This document shows, in pieces, positions 1 to 8,400 of a stretch of DNA of 33,049 nt. The notes beneath the pieces are model-generated. The model was not told where the DNA came from and did not search any database. It saw only the letters and a list, made by a program, of their open reading frames with translations. How positions within the stretch are numbered: position 1 is the first letter of the stretch; each line of letters opens with the position of its first letter. Origin of the DNA: Hyella patelloides LEGE 07179 (lineage in GTDB: Bacteria; Cyanobacteriota; Cyanobacteriia; Cyanobacteriales; Xenococcaceae); the NCBI RefSeq assembly GCF_900659865.1, contig NZ_LR213817.1, positions 1-33,049 on the forward strand. Reading direction: 5' to 3'. The translations under genes were made by a program, and so were the position numbers.

Positions 1-2
1 GG

Positions 3-210
3 AATGGGGCAATTTTAGAGCCAGTTGAGGCACGCGATTAACTGGGCATCTAACATGACATGGAAAGGTAAACATCCTCATACTTATTTAATAGACAATA
101 CTTATAAAAAGGGAATTACTATTCAATCGTCTGAGTTACATTTTTATCAACAATTTTGGCATCCTTCGGAAAATTTACCAAAGTGGGACATTACTATTGC
201 TCCTCTGTGA
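3..210 (+). pseudogene. 3' remnant of an ISAzo13-like transposase, frameshifted and cut by the window edge
   Basis: This is the C-terminal tail of a DDE transposase. The frame starting at base 3 reads NGAILEPVE and the frame ending at 210 reads HAINWASNMTWKG, then a tail ending in LPKWDITIAPL. Together they give the NG-x-x-L-x-x-x-E ... WASNMTWKG order that I associate with the end of ISAzo13-family transposases. The two halves are in different frames, and the switch falls around bases 27-33; the second frame has a TAG stop at 16-18 just upstream. The gene is therefore interrupted by an indel. The rest lies outside the window, so I cannot tell whether other copies are intact. The family call comes from motif memory, not from a search. 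Confidence 0.6.
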
Positions 211-316
211 ATGGTAGTTTATTTTTGCGCAAGTCCCTAAACAGCAAAAAAAGCAATCAGCAGAAAATCCCTAATTGCTAATTATTATTTACTTTTACTA
301 TCAAAGGAATTTTTGA

Positions 317-778
317 CTAAGCCAAAGTTTTAAACTCAAACACATCATGAGTACCGCCACGCAGTACTGATTCTGTATGAAAACCTCGGTAACGTTGACC
401 GTAAATATTTTCCAATGCACCCCAGACAGCACCAAGGGTATAAGTACACTTACGGGGTGAACCTTCCTCTTCTCCAGAGGAGCAAACAGTTTCTTTTGTA
501 TAAACTTTAAGCAAATCGTCAGTTCGCTCTACTTTATCTACCATACAGAGTCTAGTACCATTTGTACCCAAAGCCCGATCTAATTTAGAAGCAATATCTT
601 CTACAGAAATCTTAGCACCAGATAAACCCAAACTATTAGTTAAATTTTTGCCTCTAGTACGACCTGCTGCAATCAGAGCAATAGCAGTTGCTTTTTCTCC
701 TAAAGCATCCTCCATTCCTGTAATGACCCCTTTGAAACAAACAATACTAACAAAATCGCCCAAATTTTCTCTTTTCAT
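317..778 (-). CDS. V4R-like small protein, last gene of a GTPase/Roadblock cluster
   Basis: A 153-residue soluble protein with no signal peptide or membrane segment. Residues about 111-149 contain a Cys, then LGAVWGALE, YG-Q-RY, TESVLRGG and a final FEF. This resembles the C-terminal pattern of V4R (4-vinyl reductase-like, small-ligand-binding) domains, although the second cysteine group of classical V4R proteins is absent. That assignment is an inference; the protein could be a separate cyanobacterial family. It follows a Roadblock protein, a GTPase and a DUF4388 protein on the same strand, which suggests a shared signalling role. The 153 bp spacer upstream holds a GC-rich dispersed repeat, so cotranscription is uncertain. 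The ATG at 778 gives the longest frame. Confidence 0.6.
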   Translation of the reverse strand: MKRENLGDFVSIVCFKGVITGMEDALGEKATAIALIAAGRTRGKNLTNSLGLSGAKISVEDIASKLDRALGTNGTRLCMVDKVERTDDLLKVYTKETVCSSGEEEGSPRKCTYTLGAVWGALENIYGQRYRGFHTESVLRGGTHDVFEFKTLA

Positions 779-811
779 AATTCTAAATCCTATAAATTAC
801 TATTGACGAAC

Positions 812-905
812 GAACCTGCTGTCCTAAAGGATACACCTTCGGATAAGGTTTCCTCGTGCTGTCGGAACGCCCCTTTAGGACTAGCTTCGCGTCGCACGAG
901 TTGTG
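812..905. repeat. GC-rich dispersed repeat (R1) between two cluster genes
   Basis: This stretch stands out from its AT-rich surroundings. It carries cctaaagg at about 823-830 opposite cctttagg at about 872-879, and tcgtgc near 853 opposite gcacga near 894, so it can fold. Words such as tttaggact and aaggtttcctcgtgc resemble blocks in the copies near 4800, 8100, 12600 and 13230. No reading frame is supported here. Confidence 0.55.
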
Positions 906-931
906 ACATTTCAAATAAAAATTCTGAAAAA

Positions 932-1300
932 CTATGCTACCATCTTGGCTAATTTGGCAGTGATACGCTTAATTTCTAAGAATAATAATCCTTGTTTTGC
1001 TTGCTTATCTGCTAACACCAATAAGACAATATCTTCACCACAGCCCACCATAATGCTATAGCCTTTATCCCCTTCAACAAAGATACGTTCAATAACGCCT
1101 CTTGATAGTTCCTTCCCGATTCTTTCTCCTAAAGAAAGCATTGCAGCAGACATCGCAGCAGTTCTTTCTTCATCCATACTTGCAGGAAGAATCGAACTAA
1201 GGGGTAGACCGTCAGAACTAACTAAAGCTGCTCCTTGAATATTCGGAGTTCCGCTTACGAATTGCTGTAATACATCATTTAAAGTTAAAGTTTGAATCAT
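932..1300 (-). CDS. Roadblock/LC7 domain protein (MglB-like)
   Basis: A 122-residue protein that is essentially one Roadblock/LC7 domain. It shows QGAALVSSDGLPLS near residues 22-35, the helical AAMSAAMLSLGERI block near 48-61, VEGDKGYSIMV near 75-85, and a closing LLFLEIKR helix. Roadblock proteins bind small GTPases, and MglB acts as GTPase-activating protein and scaffold for MglA. The next gene upstream on the same strand (start at 1996) encodes such a GTPase, so the partner is probably local. The spacer of about 160 bp is AT-rich. The family call is firm; the cellular process (polarity, motility or another switch) is inferred from context only. Confidence 0.93.
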   Translation of the reverse strand: MIQTLTLNDVLQQFVSGTPNIQGAALVSSDGLPLSSILPASMDEERTAAMSAAMLSLGERIGKELSRGVIERIFVEGDKGYSIMVGCGEDIVLLVLADKQAKQGLLFLEIKRITAKLAKMVA

Positions 1301-1459
1301 TATATATCTTCCTTTTTAGTGTTGATTAGAGTTCAAATAGTTTGTTGATTTTTTTAACTCTTGCTATTACAATAATTCCCAATTTAAAATCGAAAATTAC
1401 TATTGATTAGAATTCAAATAATAAAAATCTGCTTTTCTAGAAATAATACTGAAAAAAAG

Positions 1460-1996
1460 CTAAACATTAGCCATCATTAACTGCTCTAAAAGACAAATCA
1501 AACTATTAGCAACAGAACTAGAATCACTGGCATTGACTGTAATAATAGGTGGTCTACGACGGCGATTTTTCAGTCCTAAAGCTAATGCCACATCATCAGC
1601 TTCCCAAGCACCCTCACAATCAGTATGAGTCAGACCAATAATCATTGGTAAATTGACTTTACTCTGCATAAAATTAAAAATGCGACGACCATTATAAAAA
1701 TCTTGAGGACGATGGGCATCAATTAATACGATGTAAGCATGAGCTTTCTCGATAATAATCTCCCACATAAAATCGAAACGATTTTGCCCTGGTGTTCCGT
1801 ATAAGTAAAGAACTTGCTCTGCATTGAGAGTTAAACGACCAAAATCAAGAGCTACAGTAGTATTGTGTTTTAGCTGATTAACTTCATCGCTAGCTTTTTT
1901 TTCTGTACTAACTACCTCAATTTCGCTAATTGTTTTGATAAAACTTGTTTTTCCAGCACCAACATTACCCGTAATTGCAATATTAAAAGCTTCCAT
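1460..1996 (-). CDS. Small Arf/MglA-like GTPase
   Basis: A 178-residue Ras-like GTPase of the bacterial MglA/COG2229 type. The P-loop GNVGAGKT is at residues 10-17, a switch-I threonine pair at 46-47, and YGTPGQ at 66-71 in place of the canonical D-x-x-G. THTD at 123-126 takes the place of N/TKxD, and NAS at 155-157 serves as the G5 region. Loss of the switch-II Asp is typical of MglA relatives; the His for Lys in G4 is less usual. The gene overlaps the upstream DUF4388 gene by one base in a TAATG arrangement, which indicates translational coupling. A Roadblock partner follows. It probably acts as a nucleotide-dependent switch; the downstream target is not visible. Confidence 0.9.
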   Translation of the reverse strand: MEAFNIAITGNVGAGKTSFIKTISEIEVVSTEKKASDEVNQLKHNTTVALDFGRLTLNAEQVLYLYGTPGQNRFDFMWEIIIEKAHAYIVLIDAHRPQDFYNGRRIFNFMQSKVNLPMIIGLTHTDCEGAWEADDVALALGLKNRRRRPPIITVNASDSSSVANSLICLLEQLMMANV

Positions 1997-2901
1997 TAAA
2001 AATTATTCCTTAAAAAATCGACTAAGTTTCCTAACAAAGAATTACTAACTTTTCCTTGGGATTTGGTTTTCACCATACTATTCGTAGATGATAAAGCAAG
2101 TTTTCGTTCTAATGATGGTGCTGCGTAAGTTTGTGGCTCTTCTCTTGAAACTGGTACTTCTTCTAATAAACCAATTAAAATTAATCTGAGTGCTGTTGTT
2201 TGTAAATCTTGAATCTCAAACAGAGTTTTTTGGGCTATTTTTTTCAGGGACATTTTACCATTTGCATCATCCCAAAGACAAGCTTCTATGGGCAATAACT
2301 TACAATTAAGATTGTCTTCTAACTTAATAAGTCCAGAGTTAGGCTCAGGCATTTGCTCTGTTAAACGATTATCTAACTTGGATAACGAACGCATTCCCTG
2401 TAAAGAAATAGTTAAAGTGTCGCATTTTTTTCCAGTCATTTCCATCAAAGGAAAACTTTCTTTTGGTTCAGAAACTTGATTATTACTATCTGCATCATCA
2501 AAGAAAAACCAACCATCATCAAGCTCAAATAAGGAATAAACTTCTTTTAATTGGTTTTCCAACAATTGATTAACTCGCTCGACACTTAAAAGTGATTGTT
2601 GAAGACAATATTCACCTAAAGGAATAGATATCTCTCGCTCTAAACTATAAAGTTTAACTATATTTTTAGAGGAAATAATATTTTCTTTTTTAATTAAACT
2701 AAGTAAATTATTATATTTAAACGGGTTAGATAGGGCGACAAAATTGCCATTTTTAAACCATAAATCATTAGTACCTTGATTTTGTAAGGCTTTTCCCTTT
2801 AAGCTTGAGGTGATTGATAATCGACCAGACTTAGAGCCGTTGTCAATAATTTGTAATATTTCTGGTAAAGAAAAATCCTGTAATGAGCCACTAATTCCCA
2901 T
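1996..2901 (-). CDS. DUF4388 (PatA N-terminal-like) protein
   Basis: A 301-residue protein. Residues about 4-80 match the DUF4388/PatA N-terminal pattern: GSLQDFSLPEILQII, then KSGRLSI, then a WFKNGNFVA strand. In cyanobacteria and delta-proteobacteria this domain often occurs with receiver domains and GTPases in motility and development regulators. The rest is acidic, low in recognisable motifs, and ends in a Ser/Lys-rich tail without a membrane anchor. It is the first gene of the minus-strand cluster, and its stop codon overlaps the start of the GTPase gene. It may be the upstream sensor or adaptor of the switch; that is inference. Confidence 0.8.
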   Translation of the reverse strand: MGISGSLQDFSLPEILQIIDNGSKSGRLSITSSLKGKALQNQGTNDLWFKNGNFVALSNPFKYNNLLSLIKKENIISSKNIVKLYSLEREISIPLGEYCLQQSLLSVERVNQLLENQLKEVYSLFELDDGWFFFDDADSNNQVSEPKESFPLMEMTGKKCDTLTISLQGMRSLSKLDNRLTEQMPEPNSGLIKLEDNLNCKLLPIEACLWDDANGKMSLKKIAQKTLFEIQDLQTTALRLILIGLLEEVPVSREEPQTYAAPSLERKLALSSTNSMVKTKSQGKVSNSLLGNLVDFLRNNF

Positions 2902-3106
2902 ATGATTATTTGAATAGTTATTTTAAATTAAACAACTTACATTATATTGCTCAGAAAATTGCAATCGTAAAAGTATCTAATTAAGACTATCCAAATTGTA
3001 TCTGTAACATTTTTTGATGACGACAGTATAATTACAGGTTTGAGTTGCCGAGTATTTTCTACAATCACCGCAAATATACGAAAATTATTGCTAAAAAACC
3101 AACTAA

Positions 3107-3832
3107 ATGAACAATGTTAACTTAGGTACTCTTTATGGCGTTAGTGTGGGAACTGGCGATCCTGAATTAATCACTGTCAAAGGATTACGCCTACTGCAAA
3201 AAACAAAGATTATTGCTTTTCCTGCTGGGATCAACAACCAACTAGGTATTGCTCAACAAATTATTACCCAGTGGCTACAATCAACGCAAATTACTGTACC
3301 TCTTGACTTTCCCTATGTCAGAAATAAGGCGATCTTACAAGCAGCATGGCACAAATCAGCTAATATTGTTTGGCAATATCTCCAAAAAGGAGAAGATGTT
3401 GCTTTTGCTTGTGAAGGAGATATCAGTTTTTATAGTACTTTTACTCATTTAGCGACTACTCTCAAGCAACTAGAACCCACAGTAAAAATAGCTACTATAC
3501 CTGGAGTTTGTTCTCTTGTTGCAGCAGTCTCTGATTTGGGTATTCCTCTAACTATTAATCATCAAAGACTCACCGTGTTACCCGCTCTTTACACGGTCAA
3601 AGAGTTAGAAACTGCTTTAGACACCGCAGAGGTAGTAGTGCTTTTGAAGGTAAGCTCTGTGTATCGGCAAGTGTGGCATATTTTACAGCAACGCCAGTTA
3701 TTAGAATATAGTTTTGTAGTAGAAAAAGCCACTTTGAGCGATCGCAAAATATATACTAATCTGATTAATCATCCTGATTTACAACTGCCCTATTTTTCGT
3801 TACTTGTTGTGAAGTGCGACCAAAAACAGTAA
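3107..3832 (+). CDS. cobI: Precorrin-2 C20-methyltransferase
   Basis: A 241-residue SAM-dependent methyltransferase of corrin-ring synthesis (CobI/CbiL). It adds the C20 methyl to precorrin-2 or its cobalt form. Diagnostic features are YGVSVGTGDPELITVKG at residues 10-26, the GEDVAFACEGDISFYST block at 95-111 and IPGVCSLVAA at 131-140. The length is normal for the family. The start is an ATG in an AT-rich leader with no obvious Shine-Dalgarno sequence. The gene is divergent from the DUF4388 gene with 205 bp between them; I see no cobalamin riboswitch there. A second corrin methyltransferase (cbiET) lies 2.8 kb away on the other strand. Confidence 0.93.
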   Translation: MNNVNLGTLYGVSVGTGDPELITVKGLRLLQKTKIIAFPAGINNQLGIAQQIITQWLQSTQITVPLDFPYVRNKAILQAAWHKSANIVWQYLQKGEDVAFACEGDISFYSTFTHLATTLKQLEPTVKIATIPGVCSLVAAVSDLGIPLTINHQRLTVLPALYTVKELETALDTAEVVVLLKVSSVYRQVWHILQQRQLLEYSFVVEKATLSDRKIYTNLINHPDLQLPYFSLLVVKCDQKQ

Positions 3833-3968
3833 AATTACTCAACATATTTTAATGAAATCACGAAATATATTGCAAAATATTGAGAGCCAGGGAAAAATTT
3901 CACTTGATCGTCAAAGTTCATGTTAACTTAAACAAGTATTATTAAAAGCGATCTGAAGGATTTAACCT

Positions 3969-4178
3969 GTGAACCTACGCCCAGAAAATAACAACACAGA
4001 AATATTTCGTGAAGATATCAGTGAGTACGTGGCACAACTCCAACTTCATATGGCTCTACAAGCTCGTAATTTAGTTCCCACTCTGACAGATGTCAATAAC
4101 AGCAGACATCAATTTTTGCAAGAAACTCAAGCAACCGTTGAAAAATTAGCTTCTCGTCAGTCTGGTAGACTAGGCTGA
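3969..4178 (+). CDS. Small hypothetical protein with GTG start
   Basis: A 69-residue hydrophilic, probably helical protein that I do not recognise. A good Shine-Dalgarno sequence, gaagga, at 3955-3960 sits eight bases ahead of the GTG start. It has no Cys, no membrane segment and no known motif; the middle (VAQLQLHMALQARNLVP) looks amphipathic. It lies 137 bp downstream of cobI on the same strand, so it could share the transcript or stand alone. The following 850 bp are free of convincing genes. It could be a lineage-specific small protein; support is the ribosome binding site and even codon use only. Confidence 0.5.
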   Translation: MNLRPENNNTEIFREDISEYVAQLQLHMALQARNLVPTLTDVNNSRHQFLQETQATVEKLASRQSGRLG

Positions 4179-4800
4179 GTAAGTAGGTTGGAAAAGATCG
4201 ATCTGTCACAAAGCTATTATTTTTCTAATCGATGTATTATACATTGATTATTTCAATCTCAATTATTTTTTCCTCAAAAAATATCAACATGAATATTCAT
4301 GAAGTGTATTTGTCAGAACTATAAACTATACTTTGAAAATTCTCTTTTCCTGATTTTTTTTAGCATTAATTTCGTACTTCAGTAACTACAGCAACACTAA
4401 TCGCGTATTTTTTGTGCTTGATTTTTTGAATAAAGTCTCCATTAGTATTTAACTCAAAAAACCAAAATTCAATTCTCATAAAAGCAGCATTCAGCTTATT
4501 GATTTTATTCATTTCTCACCAATAACTGAGCCACACTTCTCCTCAATCGTCATTTATCTTAATCCACAATTATAGTCGAAATTCGTAAAATAGCTATTCT
4601 AAAAATTTATCAAGCTCTACTGATATTTGCTTTGTGTAGGCAAAGATTATTGTTGATTGGTCTATCTGTAGAGTAATAAATTTATTTTTAAGACTGGCGA
4701 TAGTGGTTTTTCAGCTTTAAAATTAAGTTAGCAACTTACACTAAATACCAAAAGCCTTTATTTTCAAAATTAGATTAAAGCAAAAACAATGCTGATACAA
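4179..4800. other. AT-rich gene-free spacer
   Basis: About 620 bases of AT-rich sequence with stops in all frames and no RNA gene that I can recognise. The only open frame with a plausible ribosome binding site is a 48-codon minus-strand frame at 4366-4512 (ggtgag ahead of ATG). I do not count it as a gene. Confidence 0.5.
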
Positions 4801-4960
4801 TATTTTGACCGAGAGGGATGGCGAGTTTTGGAGGGGTCGTGCTCTGAGGAAACCTCAGAACCTTGTGAACCCCGTCTTGTCAACAGCGCGACTGGATATG
4901 CCGAACTAAATTCAGCATCCCTCGCGCTCATATCTAACCCTTGGTGTTGACAAGCTACTT
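4801..4960. repeat. GC-rich repeat block with hairpin (R2)
   Basis: This segment is GC-rich relative to its flanks. It contains a perfect hairpin, tctgagg/cctcaga with a three-base loop, at 4843-4859. It also contains gtcaac near 4880 facing gttgac near 4950. The words cgtgct and gaggaaacctcag recur upstream of psaC near 13230. It creates a fortuitous 94-codon frame on the minus strand that ends at 4770; its low-complexity, repeat-derived composition argues against a protein. Membership of the same family as the 8000-8340 copy is less certain. Confidence 0.55.
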
Positions 4961-5030
4961 CATCCGCAACAAAATAAACACTGCTTTTCTTTGCTGTGGA
5001 AACAAATCGCTCATTACTAAGTAATGGTGA

Positions 5031-6431
5031 ATGAATAAAGAATACTATGAACAAGCAAAAGCGAATATTCTAATTGTAGATGATTCACCAGAGAACTTAC
5101 GACTTTTATCATCACTGTTGGTAAAGCAAGGTCATCGAGTGAACTGTGTCGCTGATGGAGAAATGGCTTTGCACGCCATTAGAGGAAAGCTTCCAGACCT
5201 CATTATACTTGATGTCTTGATACCTATTATTGATGGGTATAAAGTGTGTCAAATTCTCAAGGCTAATGAAAAAACCCGTCACATTCCAGTTATATTTTTT
5301 AGCTCTTTAGATTCAGAGAGTGACAAAGTTCAAGCTTTTCAATTAGGCGCAGTTGATTACGTCACAAAACCTTTCTTTGTAGAGGAAGCGATCGTTCGTA
5401 TTAATGCTCAACTGGATGTTGGTCAAAGGGAAAAACTATGGCAAAAAAAGCTTCAAGAGCAAATTAGAGAACGCAAAAGTGTTGAACAAGAGCTTAATCA
5501 ATCCCGCGCGCTTTTAGCTGGAGTTTTAAATAGCTCTTTGGATGGAGTCGCAGCTTTTGAAGCTGTGCGAGATCGCTGGGGAAAAATAGTTGATTTTCGC
5601 TGGTTAATTGCGAACCCTGTAGCGACAATGACTGTGGGAGAAACAACAGAAAGCCTTGAGGGTAAATTACTTTTTGAACAGCTAGATCTTACAGGACATC
5701 TCTTTGAAGGATTATTCGATTTATTTGTACAAGTAGTCGAAAATTGCATTGTTATTAGTAAGGAACATTACTATAGTTTGGATCAGGCTTGGTTTCATAT
5801 TGTGGCGGTTAAACTTGGTGATGGTTTTGCGATGACTTTTCGTGATATCAGCGAACATAAGCAAATGGAAATCACTCTTAAAGAAGTTAATGAAGAACTA
5901 CAACGTCAAGCCAATATAGATAGTTTGACCCAGATAGCAAATCGCCGTCGTTTTGATGAATACCTCGCTCAAGAATGGTCAAGATGTACCAGGGAACAAG
6001 AACATCTTTCTTTGATTTTGTGTGATGTGGATTATTTTAAACTTTACAACGATGCTTATGGACATCAAGCTGGCGATCGCTGTTTGTATGAAGTTGCTCA
6101 AGCAATGAGTCTCATTGTTAAGCGTCCTGCTGATGTGGTATTTCGCTACGGAGGAGAAGAGTTTGCAGTTATCTTACCTTTTACAAAAGGAGAAGGAGCA
6201 TTACAAGTAGCTCAAGAAATTAGAGAAGAAGTCTTAGAACTACAAATTCCTCACGATCTTTCTCAAGTTAACGATCATATTACTCTTAGTTTAGGAGTTT
6301 CTAGTATTGTTCCCAATCTCAGCTCAAATTTTGAGTCTTTAATTGAAACTGCGGATCGTGCTTTATATGAAGCAAAAGCTCTTGGTAGAGATCGGGTGAT
6401 TTATAAAGCATTAGAACGACCTTTAATTTAG
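5031..6431 (+). CDS. Response regulator diguanylate cyclase (receiver-PAS-like-GGDEF)
   Basis: A 466-residue cytoplasmic regulator that should synthesise cyclic di-GMP when phosphorylated. The receiver domain spans about residues 11-130, with the acidic pair D17-D18, phosphoacceptor D61, S91 and K113. A coiled linker at 135-160 leads to a PAS-like segment (about 160-275, ending in MTFRDISEHK). The GGDEF domain spans about 292-462. The active site is GGEEF at 374-378, so it should be catalytic. An inhibitory site, RPAD at 365-368, lies exactly five residues ahead, as in feedback-controlled enzymes. There is no EAL domain. No partner histidine kinase is in the window. The gene starts at an ATG 70 bases past the repeat block. 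Confidence 0.93.
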   Translation: MNKEYYEQAKANILIVDDSPENLRLLSSLLVKQGHRVNCVADGEMALHAIRGKLPDLIILDVLIPIIDGYKVCQILKANEKTRHIPVIFFSSLDSESDKVQAFQLGAVDYVTKPFFVEEAIVRINAQLDVGQREKLWQKKLQEQIRERKSVEQELNQSRALLAGVLNSSLDGVAAFEAVRDRWGKIVDFRWLIANPVATMTVGETTESLEGKLLFEQLDLTGHLFEGLFDLFVQVVENCIVISKEHYYSLDQAWFHIVAVKLGDGFAMTFRDISEHKQMEITLKEVNEELQRQANIDSLTQIANRRRFDEYLAQEWSRCTREQEHLSLILCDVDYFKLYNDAYGHQAGDRCLYEVAQAMSLIVKRPADVVFRYGGEEFAVILPFTKGEGALQVAQEIREEVLELQIPHDLSQVNDHITLSLGVSSIVPNLSSNFESLIETADRALYEAKALGRDRVIYKALERPLI

Positions 6432-6632
6432 CCAGAGAGCGGATAGATTTTAGCCCAATTAAACTCTTAAGCGAAAAGTGTACTTTCAGAATCGAATTTA
6501 GTACCAATGTTATTTTTTTACTTCCGTCGCTCATTTGTCCCCCGACTTATCAGCGAGACAGAAGCTAGGTTGTCTATCTAGATTAGGCGATTTTCTCTGA
6601 ATTTGGAAGCTTGCGATCAGAACGCGGGTAGT

Positions 6633-7886
6633 TCAGTTCACAAGCTTGATAATAGTTATAGGATTGAGAGGAGAAAAGCGGGTTAAATTAGCAATGGGAA
6701 TAGATCGCGAGATTTGTACTTGTAATAAGTGATAATGCCAATTATTTTGTTTTGCCCATTGTAAGACTTCTGCAAAATGTTCAATGGTAGCAAGAGTAAT
6801 AACAATAATTCCTTGGGGTGCTATTTTGCTTTGACAGGTATTTAAAATAGAGATCAGGTTTCCACCACTACCTCCAATAAATATCCGATCTGGTGTGGGT
6901 AATTCGGCTAAAGATTCTGGGGCTTTGGCAGAGATCGGTTGAATATTTTTTACTGCAAAACGTTGGCAATTTTGTTTAATTAAAGAAATACCCATTGCAG
7001 TTTTTTCAATGGCATAAATTTTAGCAGTAGGGCATAAACGAGCAATTTCAATGGATACTGAACCCGTACCCGCGCCTAGATCCCAGACTGTTTGCTGAGA
7101 TTGTAATGCTAATTCGGCAAGAATAACAGAGCGTACTTCTTTTTTGGTAATTAAATTAGGGCGATCGCTAAAGCTTAAAAATGCAGAATCGGAGATCCCA
7201 AACAGAGGTAAATTAGCTAAGTTTAAGTTATTTTGTGTTAAGTTTTCTCTGATTAAAACTAATACGTTTAAAGCAGCAAACCTATCTTGTGGCAACTTAG
7301 CTAAAGCTGTAATTTCTTGAGGTGAAAAAGAAGTAATTTCCCCATTTTCTAAAGTTAGATTTTCACAAATATGAAAAGAATAAGCTACAGTAAGTTCTAA
7401 AGAATCATATAATTTTGCGATCGCAATAGGATTATTGAAACTATCTGTCAGAACAGCAATTTTATTTGTTCCCTGTTTTAAGTGTTTAATCAATTCATCA
7501 CAATCTCGACCGTGAACACTAATTAAAGCTGAATCTTGCCAAGGAATTTTAAGTTTACTAAATGCTAGTTGAATCGAACTTAAATGAGGATAAAACTGTA
7601 ATTTTTTTAATGGTATTTTCGATAATAATAAACGCCCTAAACCAAAAAAAAGCGGATCGCCACTAGCAAGAATTACTATCTTGTCTGTAGTAGCTTTTTC
7701 AATTAATAGCTCAATGTCCTGCTGTAAATTATTTAGAGGGATTTTAACTGCTGGATGCTTTGAAAAATAACTAAGATGACGCTTTGCGCCACTTAAAATA
7801 GTTGCTTGCTCAATAATTCGCGTTGCCGTATCTGTCAGTTCCGATTTACCATCTAAATCAATACCTACTACATCAATTTGGTTCAT
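6633..7886 (-). CDS. cbiET: Bifunctional precorrin-6Y C5,15-methyltransferase (decarboxylating)
   Basis: A 417-residue fusion of CbiE and CbiT (CobL type), which methylates C5 and C15 and decarboxylates the C12 acetate during corrin synthesis. The CbiE half has VVGID at residues 6-10 and ASGDPLFFG at 74-82. The CbiT half has the SAM-binding DLGAGTGSVSIE at 269-280 and later IFIGGSGGN. The length is normal. It stands alone on the minus strand; with cobI at 3107 it gives the window two steps of the cobalamin pathway that are not in an operon. The upstream region (7887-8000) is AT-rich, and no riboswitch was recognised. Confidence 0.93.
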   Translation of the reverse strand: MNQIDVVGIDLDGKSELTDTATRIIEQATILSGAKRHLSYFSKHPAVKIPLNNLQQDIELLIEKATTDKIVILASGDPLFFGLGRLLLSKIPLKKLQFYPHLSSIQLAFSKLKIPWQDSALISVHGRDCDELIKHLKQGTNKIAVLTDSFNNPIAIAKLYDSLELTVAYSFHICENLTLENGEITSFSPQEITALAKLPQDRFAALNVLVLIRENLTQNNLNLANLPLFGISDSAFLSFSDRPNLITKKEVRSVILAELALQSQQTVWDLGAGTGSVSIEIARLCPTAKIYAIEKTAMGISLIKQNCQRFAVKNIQPISAKAPESLAELPTPDRIFIGGSGGNLISILNTCQSKIAPQGIIVITLATIEHFAEVLQWAKQNNWHYHLLQVQISRSIPIANLTRFSPLNPITIIKLVN

Positions 7887-7989
7887 AAAGTAAAGTACTA
7901 ATTATTAGTGATGAACAATCAAAAATCATTAATTAACGAGCAATCAACTAATAACCACTTACTCAATTGTAAATAAGTAGCAAGTAGCA

Positions 7990-8340
7990 ATTTTGATTGA
8001 AGATTGACCAACGGTCAGAACAGCGATGTGCGGGGATGGGGGGACTTTTCTGGTTTGATGTTTTGCTGACCACAGTTGATTGCGGGCTGTTGAAGTCCCC
8101 CCTATCCACCCCCGCGTTATGCGGAGCGGTATCCGTGATAGGCGGCGTAAGACCCTAAAGGACTCGCTACACATCGCGCAAGGGAACGCGCATCAAGACA
8201 GGCTTCGGAGGGGCTGTCTCTTGAATGCGATTCAAGAGTTTACATTGTCCTCGAATGGGGATAAGCCCCGTTCGTTGAGAGCGCGGAGTAATCTCTGACT
8301 TTTGCACATAGGTCTAATGAAGTCCATGTGTCAATGTGTC
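7990..8340. repeat. GC-rich mosaic dispersed repeat (R3)
   Basis: This 350-base block fills most of the spacer between cbiET and the membrane-protein gene. It shares several words with other copies: bases 8123-8153 match 12660-12690 in inverted orientation at 30 of 31 positions. Bases 8178-8191 match 12623-12636 inverted, 14 of 14. Bases 8004-8017 match 17696-17709 directly, 14 of 14. Bases 8283-8302 match 17784-17803 directly, 19 of 20. The open frames crossing it are by-products. No transposase-like protein is encoded. Confidence 0.8.
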
Positions 8341-8400
8341 AGATAGAGAAGTTGTAGGAGCAAGACTTTCATCTATTACTTATTACTTCCCAAAGACTGA

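Noticed and set aside
2902-3106. Cobalamin riboswitch ahead of cobI
   Set aside because: I see no conserved B12-box sequence and no suitable fold in the 205-base leader.
4770-5054. A 94-codon open frame on the minus strand
   Set aside because: It is formed by the repeat block at 4801-4960, overlaps the start of the diguanylate cyclase gene, and has no domain or ribosome binding site.
8080-8298. Open frames on both strands across the repeat at 7990-8340
   Set aside because: They follow the GC-rich repeat blocks, and the same blocks occur in other frames elsewhere, so they are not protein-coding.
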